This document shows positions 38,703 to 47,850 of a stretch of DNA of 64,000 nucleotides, piece after piece (position 1 is the first letter of the stretch; each line of letters opens with the position of its first letter). The position numbers were made by a program, and so were the translations under genes. This DNA comes from Desulfobacterales bacterium (GTDB lineage: Bacteria > Desulfobacterota > Desulfobacteria > Desulfobacterales > JAHDSC01), in contig JAFGES010000104.1 in NCBI GenBank assembly GCA_016931455.1, positions 1 through 64,000 of the forward strand. Reading direction: 5' to 3'. The notes under the pieces were generated by a model. That model was not told the DNA's origin, did no database searches, and worked only from the letters and a program-made list of their open reading frames with translations.

Positions 38703-39129
38703 GGTACGGGCTTTGCGGCATAACAGGGGCCTCCTTGACACCTTTGGGGCAAGGCAAACTCACCTGTCGATCCGCATCAGCCAAACGTTTAGGGCCACCT
38801 TAACAATTGAGAACGACTATATTCGCTTCATTTCCCTTCATCCGGATCATGATTCCACCTATAAAAGATAAAAATACTAGAGTTTGCCTTCTATGCATAC
38901 CATATTGATCCACGAATGTTCCGTACTTTTTGATGCAATCGCCCTGTTTTGATTAGTCTTACACCTTGACAGCTCAGTCTTATCAGTATATTTTACCGGC
39001 TTGAAAATAAGAGTATTGATCATTTTTATTTTATCCACATTATTTCGATTCTGTTTTATGTCGGTAATTGTATAAAGAGGTGTTTATCCTTTCAACTCAA
39101 ATTTCAGTTCAATACGTTATAAGATCAAC
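38703..39129. other. Intergenic region between toxin-antitoxin and mla genes
   Basis: About 430 bases with no gene I can support in any frame. The first part has a short CCTTG/CAAGG inverted repeat near 38752-38773 without a T tract. The AT-rich part from 38990 presumably contains the promoter of the mla operon, but no convincing -35/-10 pair stands out. Confidence 0.5.
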
Positions 39130-39936
39130 ATGATCCTGCCATTTAATATCTTACAAAAGCCATTGTCTACCCTAGGCCGATTAACCATTTTTTCCATTCA
39201 GGAAATAGGGCGTGTGACCGTATTTTTTTTCCAGGGAATTTTATTTATTTTCTCACTTCCGCTGCAGATCTCTAAAACGATTCATCAGGTTTATTTCATT
39301 GGTATGAAATCGGTTTTTGTGATCTGCTTGACAGGTGCATTTACCGGTATGGTGCTCGGTCTGCAGGGATATTATACGCTGGTAAAATTCGGCTCCGAGG
39401 GCTTGTTGGGGGCGGCGGTGGCACTTTCTTTGATCCGGGAGCTCGGACCGGTCTTGACGGCCATCATGGTGACCGGAAGGGCCGGATCTGCGATGGCTGC
39501 GGAAATCGGGATTATGCGGATTTCAGAACAGATCGATGCCTTGATAACGATGGATATCAATCCGATTCGTTTTCTGGTGAGTCCGAGGATGTTAGCCGCA
39601 TTCATCAGTATTCCACTTCTGACGGCTATTTTCGATGTGGTGGGGATTTTAGGCGGGTATTTGACGGGTTCGGTTTTATTGGGGATTAACCCTGGGATTT
39701 TTTTCTCCCGTGTTGAATCCAGTGTTCTCATGAAGGATATTTCCGGCGGTTTCATCAAATCGTTTGTTTTTGCCGCTGTTGTTGCAACCATCTGCTGTTT
39801 TCAGGGATACAACACCCATAAACGGGCGGAAGGTTTCGGAGCCAAGGGCGTAAGCCTGGCAACGACCTCCGCTGTAGTGATTTCCAGTGTTCTGATTCTT
39901 GTCACGGATTACATTTTAACATCTATTTTACTTTAA
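39130..39936 (+). CDS. mlaE: Lipid-transport ABC permease MlaE
   Basis: A 268-aa inner-membrane permease. The family motif GLQGYYTLVKFGSEGLLGAAVALSLIRELGPVLTA (read in part) and EIGIMRISEQIDAL mark MlaE, which has about five membrane segments. With MlaF, MlaD and soluble MlaC it moves phospholipids between the inner and outer membrane. It is the first of five co-directional mla genes and has the full family length. Confidence 0.95.
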   Translation: MILPFNILQKPLSTLGRLTIFSIQEIGRVTVFFFQGILFIFSLPLQISKTIHQVYFIGMKSVFVICLTGAFTGMVLGLQGYYTLVKFGSEGLLGAAVALSLIRELGPVLTAIMVTGRAGSAMAAEIGIMRISEQIDALITMDINPIRFLVSPRMLAAFISIPLLTAIFDVVGILGGYLTGSVLLGINPGIFFSRVESSVLMKDISGGFIKSFVFAAVVATICCFQGYNTHKRAEGFGAKGVSLATTSAVVISSVLILVTDYILTSILL

Positions 39937-39942
39937 AATTCA

Positions 39943-41172
39943 ATGAATACACCCCTGATCGAGTTTAAAGAGGTTTATAAAAAATTTGGTACCCATGAGG
40001 TTTTAAGAGGCGCCAATCTCAGCATCTTCCAGGGAGAGATAACGACGATCATCGGCAAAAGCGGGGTCGGTAAAAGCGTTCTGCTTAAGCATATCATCGG
40101 TCTCATAGAACCGGATTCCGGTCAAATCCTGTTTCAGGGAAAGCCTCTTTCCGAAATGAAAAAAGCTGAAAAAAAGGCCCTTAAAAAGAAATTCAGTTAT
40201 ATGTTTCAGGGAACGGCTCTTTTTGACTCGATGACGGTTTTTGAAAATATTGCGCTTCCACTGAAAGAAAAGACAACTTTACCCGGCAAAGAAATTCAAA
40301 AACGGGTGTTGAATAAAATGCATCAACTTGATTTACATGATATTGAAGATCAATATCCTTCCCAGCTTTCCGGCGGAATGAAAAAACGAGTGGCGCTGGT
40401 CAGGGCCTTGATAACCGACCCGGAGATCATTTTATTTGACGAACCGACCACGGGGCTAGATCCGATTCGCAAAAATGCGGTTCACAGTATGATTTCCGAT
40501 TATCAGAAACGCTTTGGTTTTACAGGGGTCGTCGTCAGCCACGAGATACCGGATATTTTTTATATATCGCAACGAATTGCGATGATTGAGGAAGGCCGGA
40601 TTGTTTTTCAGGGCAGTCCCAAGGAAGTCCAAGAGTCTTCCGATCCGGTTATCAATCAGTTTGTTCACGGGCTGGAGATTCGACGAGACGATATGACCGG
40701 TATTATACCGCAACCGTTGGGAGAGGAAAGATTTAGAGAAGAAATGGAGCGACTGCAACGCTACCGGACTTCCTTTTCCCTAATTATGTTGACCGTCGAG
40801 AATCTGGAGGAAATCAACGAAAAGATGGGGCATGTCAAAGGTCAGATGTTACTTAAAAGACTCGCCGCTCAAGTACAAGACCTTTTAAATATTACCGATA
40901 CTTGCTCACGCTATGGGCTGAACAAGCTGATGGTATTGCTGCCCAATACCGATCTCGACCAGGCCCGCAAATTCTGTGACAAACTGGCAACTGAGCTGAA
41001 GCGAAAAGAGCTTCCCGAATTACCGATGCCTTCGGGACTCTGCTTTTCAGTGAGCGCCGGGTTTGTCGAAGCACAAAAAAACAGCCAATTGGAAACTTTG
41101 ATTGCAAATGCGGAATCGGTTCAAAATTCATTTTATGAATTCCGTGTCTGTTCACCCCGGGAGGAGTTATGA
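39943..41172 (+). CDS. mlaF: MlaF ABC ATPase fused to a degenerate GGDEF domain
   Basis: A 409-aa protein; ordinary MlaF is about 270 aa. Residues 1-240 are a complete ABC ATPase: Walker A GKSGVGKS, signature LSGGMKKR, Walker B ILFDEPTTGLDP and a switch histidine in VSHE. Residues about 255-400 resemble a GGDEF domain: SLIMLTVENLEEINEKMGHV, LLKRLAAQV, then SRYGLNKLMVLLPNTD and FSVSAGFV. The active-site loop reads GLNKL (325-329) instead of GGDEF, so it should not make cyclic di-GMP. It may be a binding or interaction module in place of MlaB, for which no gene is present here. Confidence 0.9.
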   Translation: MNTPLIEFKEVYKKFGTHEVLRGANLSIFQGEITTIIGKSGVGKSVLLKHIIGLIEPDSGQILFQGKPLSEMKKAEKKALKKKFSYMFQGTALFDSMTVFENIALPLKEKTTLPGKEIQKRVLNKMHQLDLHDIEDQYPSQLSGGMKKRVALVRALITDPEIILFDEPTTGLDPIRKNAVHSMISDYQKRFGFTGVVVSHEIPDIFYISQRIAMIEEGRIVFQGSPKEVQESSDPVINQFVHGLEIRRDDMTGIIPQPLGEERFREEMERLQRYRTSFSLIMLTVENLEEINEKMGHVKGQMLLKRLAAQVQDLLNITDTCSRYGLNKLMVLLPNTDLDQARKFCDKLATELKRKELPELPMPSGLCFSVSAGFVEAQKNSQLETLIANAESVQNSFYEFRVCSPREEL

Positions 41173-41621
41173 AAAGTTCGTATGTTGAAACGGCCGTCGG
41201 CATCTTTGTTCTGATCGGCATTATCTGTGTGGGATACCTGACGATTCGGCTTGGAAAGATGGAATGGATAGGCGATAATTATTATTCCGTCTATGCGCGA
41301 TTCCAGACGATTTCAGGCCTCAAGACAGGTACCCAGGTCGAAATGGCGGGCGTTGAGATCGGTAAAGTCGATTCCGTTTCTCTGGATCCGAAAAGGCAAG
41401 TGGCACTGGTTGAGATGAAGATTCAGAAAGGCCTGGTTTTAACCGATGACGTGATTGCTTCGATTAAAACTTCAGGGTTGATCGGCGATAAGTATATCAG
41501 TCTTTATCCGGGCGGGTCCGACATTATCCTCAAACCGGGTGATATGATAACGGAAACCGAATCGGCTGTTGATTTGGAAGAATTGATCAGTAAATATGTT
41601 TTCGGCGGAATAGAAAAATAA
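41169..41621 (+). CDS. mlaD: Lipid-transport MCE protein MlaD
   Basis: A 150-aa protein with one N-terminal membrane helix (residues 8-27) and one MCE domain: YSVYARFQTISGLKTGTQV, MAGVEIGKV and LIGDKYISLYPG. It forms a hexameric ring on the MlaE/MlaF complex. It overlaps mlaF by four bases (ATGA) and has GGAGG before its start. Length is slightly short of E. coli MlaD but normal for minimal forms. Confidence 0.94.
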   Translation: MKSSYVETAVGIFVLIGIICVGYLTIRLGKMEWIGDNYYSVYARFQTISGLKTGTQVEMAGVEIGKVDSVSLDPKRQVALVEMKIQKGLVLTDDVIASIKTSGLIGDKYISLYPGGSDIILKPGDMITETESAVDLEELISKYVFGGIEK

Positions 41622-41655
41622 TGATGGGAATGGATTTTTCTGAAAGGAGAATGCT

Positions 41656-42246
41656 GTGAAAAGGATCATTCCGGTATTTATTCTAATATTAATTTATACG
41701 ACTGCCGGGGCATACGGCCTAGAACCTTTGGAAGAACTTAAAAAACCGATCGATCAAGTGATCGGCATTTTGCGGGACCCCCAATACATCGACGATGCTC
41801 AAAAGAAATTGCAGCATGATAAAATCTGGAAGATTGTCCGGGGAGTTTTTGATTTTAAAGAAATCGCCAAACGCACGTTGGCTCGAAACTGGCTGATTTT
41901 TACCGTGCAGGAAAGAAAAGAATTTACCGATATATTTGCCGAATTTCTGGGAGACATCTATATTGAAAAAATACAAGGGGAATACCACAACGAACAGGTG
42001 GTTTATCTAGAGCAGGAAATGATTACGGCTTCCAAGGCAATCGTTAAAACCAAAATCCTTAGGGAAACGCTTGAGATTCCTATGGACTACCGTATGTTGA
42101 TGGGAAATGGAAATTGGAAAATTTATGACGTCAATGTCGAAGGGGTCAGCCTTGTCAAGAACTACCGGACTCAATTCAGCGAAACCCTCTTAAACGAAAC
42201 ACCTGCACAGCTCATTGAAAGATTGAGAGAAAAGATCAAACGTTAA
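41656..42246 (+). CDS. mlaC: Periplasmic lipid carrier MlaC
   Basis: A 196-aa protein with a signal peptide (cleavage likely after YTTAGAYG). The mature part fits the MlaC/Ttg2D family: VFDFKEIAKRTLARNW, FTDIFAEFLGDIY and NWKIYDVNVEGVSLVKNYR. It shuttles phospholipids across the periplasm. GAAAGGAG precedes the start, and mlaA follows 5 bases after its stop. Confidence 0.94.
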   Translation: MKRIIPVFILILIYTTAGAYGLEPLEELKKPIDQVIGILRDPQYIDDAQKKLQHDKIWKIVRGVFDFKEIAKRTLARNWLIFTVQERKEFTDIFAEFLGDIYIEKIQGEYHNEQVVYLEQEMITASKAIVKTKILRETLEIPMDYRMLMGNGNWKIYDVNVEGVSLVKNYRTQFSETLLNETPAQLIERLREKIKR

Positions 42247-42251
42247 AAAGA

Positions 42252-43025
42252 ATGAACCATTCATTTAAACCGATATCATGGATTTTGGTATTGCTGCTGT
42301 TATTTTTATTTTTTGAGGATCTGCAAGCCGCCGGATTTGAAAAAGTTGGGAAAATAGAGGCTGATTTTTCAGATGAAGATCTTGATTTTTTAAACGAAGA
42401 AATTGAAGAGGAAAGCATACGGGTGGCCGATCCGCTGAGCCTATGGAACCGGGGCATATTTCACTTCAATGATAAATTCTATTTTTGGGTCTTAAAACCG
42501 GTTGCCGATGGATACAAAACGGTCGTGCCGAGCAAAATACGGATAGGAGTGAAAAATTTTTTCCAAAATCTTTTAACGCCGATTCGGTTTGTAAACTGCA
42601 TCCTGCAGGGTAAGCGGCATGCAGCCGAAGCGGAGTTTGCGAGATTTCTATGCAATACTACGGTGGGAGTGCTTGGATTTGGAGATCCGGCTAAAAAATA
42701 TTATCCGGCCCTCCAAGCCCCCGAAGAGGACCTGGGCCAGACCCTTGGTGTTTATGGTATCGGTAACGGTATCTATATTATTTGGCCTTTTTTAGGACCC
42801 TCCACACTGCGAGACTCCTTTGGGCTTATTGGAGACCATTTTTTAGATCCGCTTTCTTATGTCAATCCCATTGAATCGTCTTTGGCGATTAGAGGGTTTG
42901 ATACCGTTAATGCAACTTCTTTTCGAATCGGTGATTATGAGGCTTTCAAGGAATCGGCCATTAAACCCTATGAAGCTTTTCGAGATGCCTACATTCAGAT
43001 GCGGAAAACAAAGCTGGAAAAATAA
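42252..43025 (+). CDS. mlaA: Outer-membrane lipid asymmetry protein MlaA (VacJ)
   Basis: A 257-aa protein. DPLSLWNRGIFHFNDKFYFWVLKPVADGY, FFQNLLTPIRFVN, LGQTLGVYGIGNGIYIIWPFLGPST (part of longer conserved stretches) identify MlaA. It removes misplaced phospholipids from the outer leaflet. A signal peptide (about residues 10-28) is present but lacks the lipobox cysteine of E. coli MlaA, ending DLQAAGF, so this form appears not to be a lipoprotein. An acidic 40-residue segment precedes the MlaA domain. Confidence 0.94.
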   Translation: MNHSFKPISWILVLLLLFLFFEDLQAAGFEKVGKIEADFSDEDLDFLNEEIEEESIRVADPLSLWNRGIFHFNDKFYFWVLKPVADGYKTVVPSKIRIGVKNFFQNLLTPIRFVNCILQGKRHAAEAEFARFLCNTTVGVLGFGDPAKKYYPALQAPEEDLGQTLGVYGIGNGIYIIWPFLGPSTLRDSFGLIGDHFLDPLSYVNPIESSLAIRGFDTVNATSFRIGDYEAFKESAIKPYEAFRDAYIQMRKTKLEK

Positions 43026-43108
43026 TTTCCGGGCTGTTCTTCAGTAAGTTCGGCAAAGAGTGCTGTGGTATCTCGATCTCCGTCATCAAAAAAAAACAAG
43101 TGGAAGGT

Positions 43109-44773
43109 CTATTTCATTCCAGCTGCCGCCTGAGCGATATTATGCGCATGAGACCGAATATTCTGAAACGCCGTTAGAATATCATTAAACAACAGACCGG
43201 GTAAGACATCGCATTCCTTGTTGTTGAGCCTCAGAATATGTTCATTTCTAAATCGTTTGATCATCTTCTGGATGGATTTGCCCTTTGAATCCACCTCATG
43301 CAGCAGTGTTTTATTGATTTCGATTCGTTTGGGGAGAGACAATGTCAGATATTCTCTCAGCATCTTATAACTCTCTCTAAGATTCGCGTTAGCTTCCTCG
43401 GAAAATTGAAAACGGAATTCACGCCTTCGAATATTGTATTTGGCCAGCAGTTCACAATAATCGGCAATGGTTTCATATTCATCTACAATCCGGAGATACC
43501 GCCGGATATCTTCGGCAACGTCGCCCCCGGGCGAACTTTGCAACAAATCGGCGAGAAAATGCGACACTTCCGCCTGGAGCGTATCGATAATATTTTCATA
43601 TTTAAATAGACGTTCCTCCAGGTTCCGATCATTCTTTTCTTCTACCAGCAGTGTCTCGCTCCAGCTGAGCATATCTATGACCATAGACGACATCTTTTCA
43701 ACTTCTTTTTTGGCCTGTTCCATGGCTATCGAGGGAGTGGATATAAACCCGTAATCGATATATTCAAGATGTTTTTCGGCCATATCCATCTCACCCGGCA
43801 CTAACCATGTTGATATCCTGACGAGCCAGCCGGCGCAGGGAACCAATATTAACGTATTAAAAATATTGAATATCGAATGCCCCGCAGCAATATGAGCGGC
43901 AATGTAAGGCTTGGTGCCGTCAGAGCTTACAAAATCCATCCCCCCTGGAACCGCCCAATCCACGATTTTAACGAACCATGGGAAGAGCAAAATCATATAA
44001 AAAACACCGATAATATTAAACAGCGAATGAACGTGGGCTGCTCGTCTGGAATTGATGTTGGTGCCGATTGACGCCAATTCCATCGTAACCGTCGTTCCGA
44101 TATTTTCTCCCAACACCAAGGCCGCAGCAGCCGGATAGGTGATCAGCCCCTGATTGGCCAGAGCGATGGTAATGCCGACCGTCGCGGAACTGGATTGAAT
44201 GATGATAGTCAATAAAAAACCCGCAAATACACTTCTTAAAATCTGCCAGATGTTATCAGCGCCGAACTGTGCAAAAAAGGGCAGAAATTCAGAGCTGTTT
44301 TTCAACGGGTAAAACGCTGTTTCCATCAGTTTCAGACCAAAGAACAGCATGCCGAAACCGAGCAAAATCTGACCGAAGTTAATGACTCTCTTGTTTTTTG
44401 AAAACAGATAAAACCCAACACCAATGCCGAGTATTGGAAGGGCGAATCGGGTAATTTTAATAACGATAATCCAGGAGGTAATCGTTGTGCCGATATTTGC
44501 CCCCATGACAATGCCGACCGCCTGAGACAGTTCCATCAGACCTGCGTTAATGAAACCCACCACCATTACCGTGGTGGCGGAACTCGACTGGATAATGGCG
44601 GTGACACTTAGGCCCAATATTACCCCGACGACCCGGTTATTTGTTAAAAAAGAAAAAAACTGTTTAATACGATTTCCGGCAAACTGCTGAAGGCCCGAAG
44701 ACATAGTCTTCATTCCATATAAAAATATTCCCAACCCGCCGATTAGATTAAATAAGATTGTTACCCAATTCAT
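43109..44773 (-). CDS. Na/Pi cotransporter family protein with PhoU-like tail
   Basis: A 554-aa inner-membrane protein of the NptA/YjbB type. Two inverted repeats contain the QSSSATTVMVVGFINAG and QSSSATVGITIALAN motifs that line the transport path. After about nine helices, a cytoplasmic helical PhoU-like domain (about 345-550) follows. The expected role is sodium-coupled phosphate movement or export. It is convergent with mlaA and is the first of several phosphate-related genes in this half of the window. Confidence 0.92.
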   Translation of the reverse strand: MNWVTILFNLIGGLGIFLYGMKTMSSGLQQFAGNRIKQFFSFLTNNRVVGVILGLSVTAIIQSSSATTVMVVGFINAGLMELSQAVGIVMGANIGTTITSWIIVIKITRFALPILGIGVGFYLFSKNKRVINFGQILLGFGMLFFGLKLMETAFYPLKNSSEFLPFFAQFGADNIWQILRSVFAGFLLTIIIQSSSATVGITIALANQGLITYPAAAALVLGENIGTTVTMELASIGTNINSRRAAHVHSLFNIIGVFYMILLFPWFVKIVDWAVPGGMDFVSSDGTKPYIAAHIAAGHSIFNIFNTLILVPCAGWLVRISTWLVPGEMDMAEKHLEYIDYGFISTPSIAMEQAKKEVEKMSSMVIDMLSWSETLLVEEKNDRNLEERLFKYENIIDTLQAEVSHFLADLLQSSPGGDVAEDIRRYLRIVDEYETIADYCELLAKYNIRRREFRFQFSEEANANLRESYKMLREYLTLSLPKRIEINKTLLHEVDSKGKSIQKMIKRFRNEHILRLNNKECDVLPGLLFNDILTAFQNIRSHAHNIAQAAAGMK

Positions 44774-44943
44774 AAGCTATACTTTATCATCTTTTGCTGA
44801 AGTTTTAAAAACGGAGCAAGCAAAATAGACAAGTTTATCAATCAAGCCTAAATTAGTTCCCCCCAATATGAAGGCAAATACAAAATGAAGATCCTAATGT
44901 CAATCATTCAATTGTTTTATTCACGAATCTGGTGCCTTCGGCT

Positions 44944-45894
44944 CTAATTCGCCGTGGGAAAGAAAAACCTGCTGAATATTGAAATAATGGTAGGGATTGT
45001 AATCAGAGAAAAAATAAAACCGGCAACCATAAATTGATTCACAATATTGCGGTTGCCCCCTGCGCGCTCAACAACAATCGGCACGGCTGTAACTGGCGGC
45101 ACGACGCTTTGGATAATGAGCATCAGTGCTATGGGGTAGGAAGGCCGGATAAGAATTAGAAAAAACAAGCAGATCAGGGGGAAAAAAATATTTTTTATCA
45201 AAAGAAATTTTATGGTCTCTGAAATGTAAAGTTCACCTTTGCCTTTAAAATCGATATAGATATTGCCGCCCAGGATAATCATAAGGATGGGTATGGTCAT
45301 ATGCCCTACCATTTTAAGACCGGACAAAACAAACACCGGGATGTAATTCTGGGTTCCGGTCAACCGAATGGCTGTTGCCGATAATGTGGCCAGCAGCACT
45401 TTATTGAGTATTTTTTTCCAATCCCGCTTTTCATCTCCTTTTTCAAAGAATAAATGATACGTGCCGAAGAACAATGACGGAAAAAACATCGTGAACAAAA
45501 ATAAATTAACCGTATGGGGAGAATCGCTTCCGAACATTCCACTGATTATGGTGAGGGGAAAGAAAAGGGCATTCTGAAAAAATAAGCTGATTGCAAATTC
45601 CCGGCGGATGTTTTTTCTGCATGTCAGACTAAACAAAGCCGTCAAGACACCGATAAACAGGGTAAATCCCAGCCACCAAAGAGGAAGCATCCACCACGTG
45701 GGAAAATTCGCCGGGTCGAAGTTATCAATGATATTTACGAATATCAGACTGGGCAGGGCAATATCAAGAGCTAGAGTGGAAAGAAAATTTAAAGCGATTA
45801 TCGGCAGGATTCTACGGCTGATGATCCAGAACCCTAAAATTCCAATGACTAAAAGTACGGCAACCGATTGGAAAGTGGAAAAAAATATATCCAA
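44944..45894 (-). CDS. AEC-family transporter
   Basis: A 316-aa membrane protein with about ten helices, of the auxin efflux carrier (AEC) family. LSTLALDIALPSLIFVNI near the N-terminus and the repeat-two segment VPPVTAVPIVVERAGGN match the family's paired half-repeats. Bacterial members export organic anions such as malate; the substrate here is unknown. It is transcribed away from the next gene and stands alone. Confidence 0.85.
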   Translation of the reverse strand: MDIFFSTFQSVAVLLVIGILGFWIISRRILPIIALNFLSTLALDIALPSLIFVNIIDNFDPANFPTWWMLPLWWLGFTLFIGVLTALFSLTCRKNIRREFAISLFFQNALFFPLTIISGMFGSDSPHTVNLFLFTMFFPSLFFGTYHLFFEKGDEKRDWKKILNKVLLATLSATAIRLTGTQNYIPVFVLSGLKMVGHMTIPILMIILGGNIYIDFKGKGELYISETIKFLLIKNIFFPLICLFFLILIRPSYPIALMLIIQSVVPPVTAVPIVVERAGGNRNIVNQFMVAGFIFSLITIPTIISIFSRFFFPTAN

Positions 45895-46091
45895 TTGGGT
45901 TTCTCCACAAGCAGTAAAAGAAGAAATTTTTGAGGCCTATCAGTAAGATATATTGATACATTCACGAAAAGAAATCAAAGAAAATTTAAATGCTGATAAA
46001 AATTAGTTGACTGATGATCCGATTTTCCTGCAAATATAGAAGCTGATATCAGGTTTTAAATTCATTGGAGTATGAGGAAATGGAGTAGGAA

Positions 46092-46577
46092 ATGACGAAA
46101 AAGAAAAATGATTCGGATATGAAAAAAGAAGAGATACGTCGATTTGCCGATCAAATAACACCTAAAAACTGGAATGTGGTGTTACATCCGAAAGATGATA
46201 AATTATCGGCAAATATTTTAAACATTCTTCTACGTATTCAGGATTCGGATTATCCTGATTCCGCGGATACAGCCGCTAAAGCCGTATTAAGCGGCGGCAT
46301 ACTGTTTTCAAATCTCAAAGATATTGGAATTGATCAAAAAGGCAGTGTTGCTCAAGTCGTGCTCCAGCTATGGCCGCGCTCCGGAGACTGGAAAGCGGCC
46401 TTAATTCATGAATTGGCCCGGGTAGCGGTTTACAGGTGTTTGGCTTTTCGAATGAAAACTTACAAGGACGAGCCCCGCATGACATTGCCGGAGGCGGATA
46501 ATGAGCTGGAGCCGCATGGTGTTACATTTGAAAAAGCGCTTTCAATTATGAAAAAAAGAAGTCGCAAGATCAGCTAA
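46092..46577 (+). CDS. Hypothetical protein
   Basis: A 161-aa soluble protein that I do not recognise. It is highly charged at both ends, has no signal peptide or membrane helix, and is likely mostly helical. A short hydrophobic centre (AAKAVLSGGILFSNLKDIG) is followed by WPRSGDWKAALIHELARVAVYRC. ATG 46092 lies close after TGGAGTAGGAA. It is 40 bases upstream of the MFS gene and may be co-transcribed with it. Confidence 0.65.
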   Translation: MTKKKNDSDMKKEEIRRFADQITPKNWNVVLHPKDDKLSANILNILLRIQDSDYPDSADTAAKAVLSGGILFSNLKDIGIDQKGSVAQVVLQLWPRSGDWKAALIHELARVAVYRCLAFRMKTYKDEPRMTLPEADNELEPHGVTFEKALSIMKKRSRKIS

Positions 46578-46617
46578 CTCTCTCGATTATAACTTTTTAC
46601 GAGTTCTTCAAATTTAA

Positions 46618-47826
46618 ATGACTGCTCTATTTGATACTGAATCCAATCTAAATACCCATGCAAATCAGCCGAAATTTAAGGCGCAATTGGCACCGCTGGT
46701 TTTATTGACGGGAATCTTTTATTTAAACTTCATAGCGAGAATCATTCCGGCACCGTTGATGCCGACGATTGAAAAAGAAACCGGTGTCGGCCATGGTGAA
46801 GCCGGCACTATTTTTCTTATGATATCAATTGGATATTTCATATCTCTTATAGGCGCAGGCATTTTGTCCTCACGGTTGATGCATCGAAAGACCATCATCT
46901 TTTCCGCGGTTGCCGTTGGAATCGCCTGCTTGGGGATCTCTTTCAGCCACATGATGGGCATCATTCGTGCCGGATTTCTAGTATTGGGATTGGGAGCGGG
47001 TTTGTATCTTCCGTCGGGTATTGCGACCTTGACGGATTTGATCCATACTAAAGACTGGGGTAAGGCAATAGCCGTTCATGAACTGGCGCCCAACTTAGCT
47101 TTTGTCAGCGCGCCCTTATTATCGGAAGCATTTTTACACTGGTTTTCCTGGCGCCAAATTCTGGCTCTGCTGGGCATTATGTCTCTATTGGGTGCCGCGA
47201 CGGTTGCGTGGTTCGGCCGGGGAGGGGAGTTTCCCGGAGAATCTCCCAATTTTAAATCTCTGCGTCTGCTTTTGTCCGAACCGGGATTCTGGATTATGAT
47301 CGGTCTGTTCAGCCTGGGAATTTCCGCTACCATGGGGATTTATGCCATGCTGCCGGTTTATTTGGTCGCCGAACGGGGTATTGATCAGAATTTGGCCAAT
47401 ACTTTGGTGGCAATCTCGCGGATTTTGACTCTCGGGGTGGTATTTATTTCAGGTTGGGCCACGGATCGTTTCGGCATCAAACCGATGATGGCCGTCAGCC
47501 TTATTTTTACGGGTTTAATGACGATTCTTTTGGGCATCGTTCCGAAAGAGTGGATCGTCATGATTGTTTTTCTCCAGCCGGTACTGGCGGTTTGCTTTTT
47601 TCCGGCCGGTTTTGCCGCATTGTCAAGCATCGGACCTGCCGGTGCAAGAAACACAACGGTTTCCTTCACCGTTCCGGCGGCTTTCCTATTGGGGGGCGGC
47701 GCGATTCCGACCGTAATCGGGATGATGGGGGATGCCGGCCTTTTTTCATTGGCTATGGTTTTAACCGGAGGGTTCATTTTGACCGGTTCAATCTCCTTAT
47801 GTTGGTTAAAGTTACCCGCAAGATAA
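46618..47826 (+). CDS. MFS transporter
   Basis: A 402-aa major facilitator with 12 predicted helices. The A-like loop motif between helices 2 and 3 is SSRLMHRKT, and ISGWATDRFGIKP marks the equivalent loop in the second half. NNP-like nitrate and cyanate carriers (CynX type) share this size; the substrate cannot be told. Its stop is 24 bases from the end of the convergent chemoreceptor gene. The last part of this gene is duplicated in decayed form at 62672-62853. Confidence 0.88.
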   Translation: MTALFDTESNLNTHANQPKFKAQLAPLVLLTGIFYLNFIARIIPAPLMPTIEKETGVGHGEAGTIFLMISIGYFISLIGAGILSSRLMHRKTIIFSAVAVGIACLGISFSHMMGIIRAGFLVLGLGAGLYLPSGIATLTDLIHTKDWGKAIAVHELAPNLAFVSAPLLSEAFLHWFSWRQILALLGIMSLLGAATVAWFGRGGEFPGESPNFKSLRLLLSEPGFWIMIGLFSLGISATMGIYAMLPVYLVAERGIDQNLANTLVAISRILTLGVVFISGWATDRFGIKPMMAVSLIFTGLMTILLGIVPKEWIVMIVFLQPVLAVCFFPAGFAALSSIGPAGARNTTVSFTVPAAFLLGGGAIPTVIGMMGDAGLFSLAMVLTGGFILTGSISLCWLKLPAR

Positions 47827-47850
47827 ACAGCGAAGATTTCAACAATGCAT

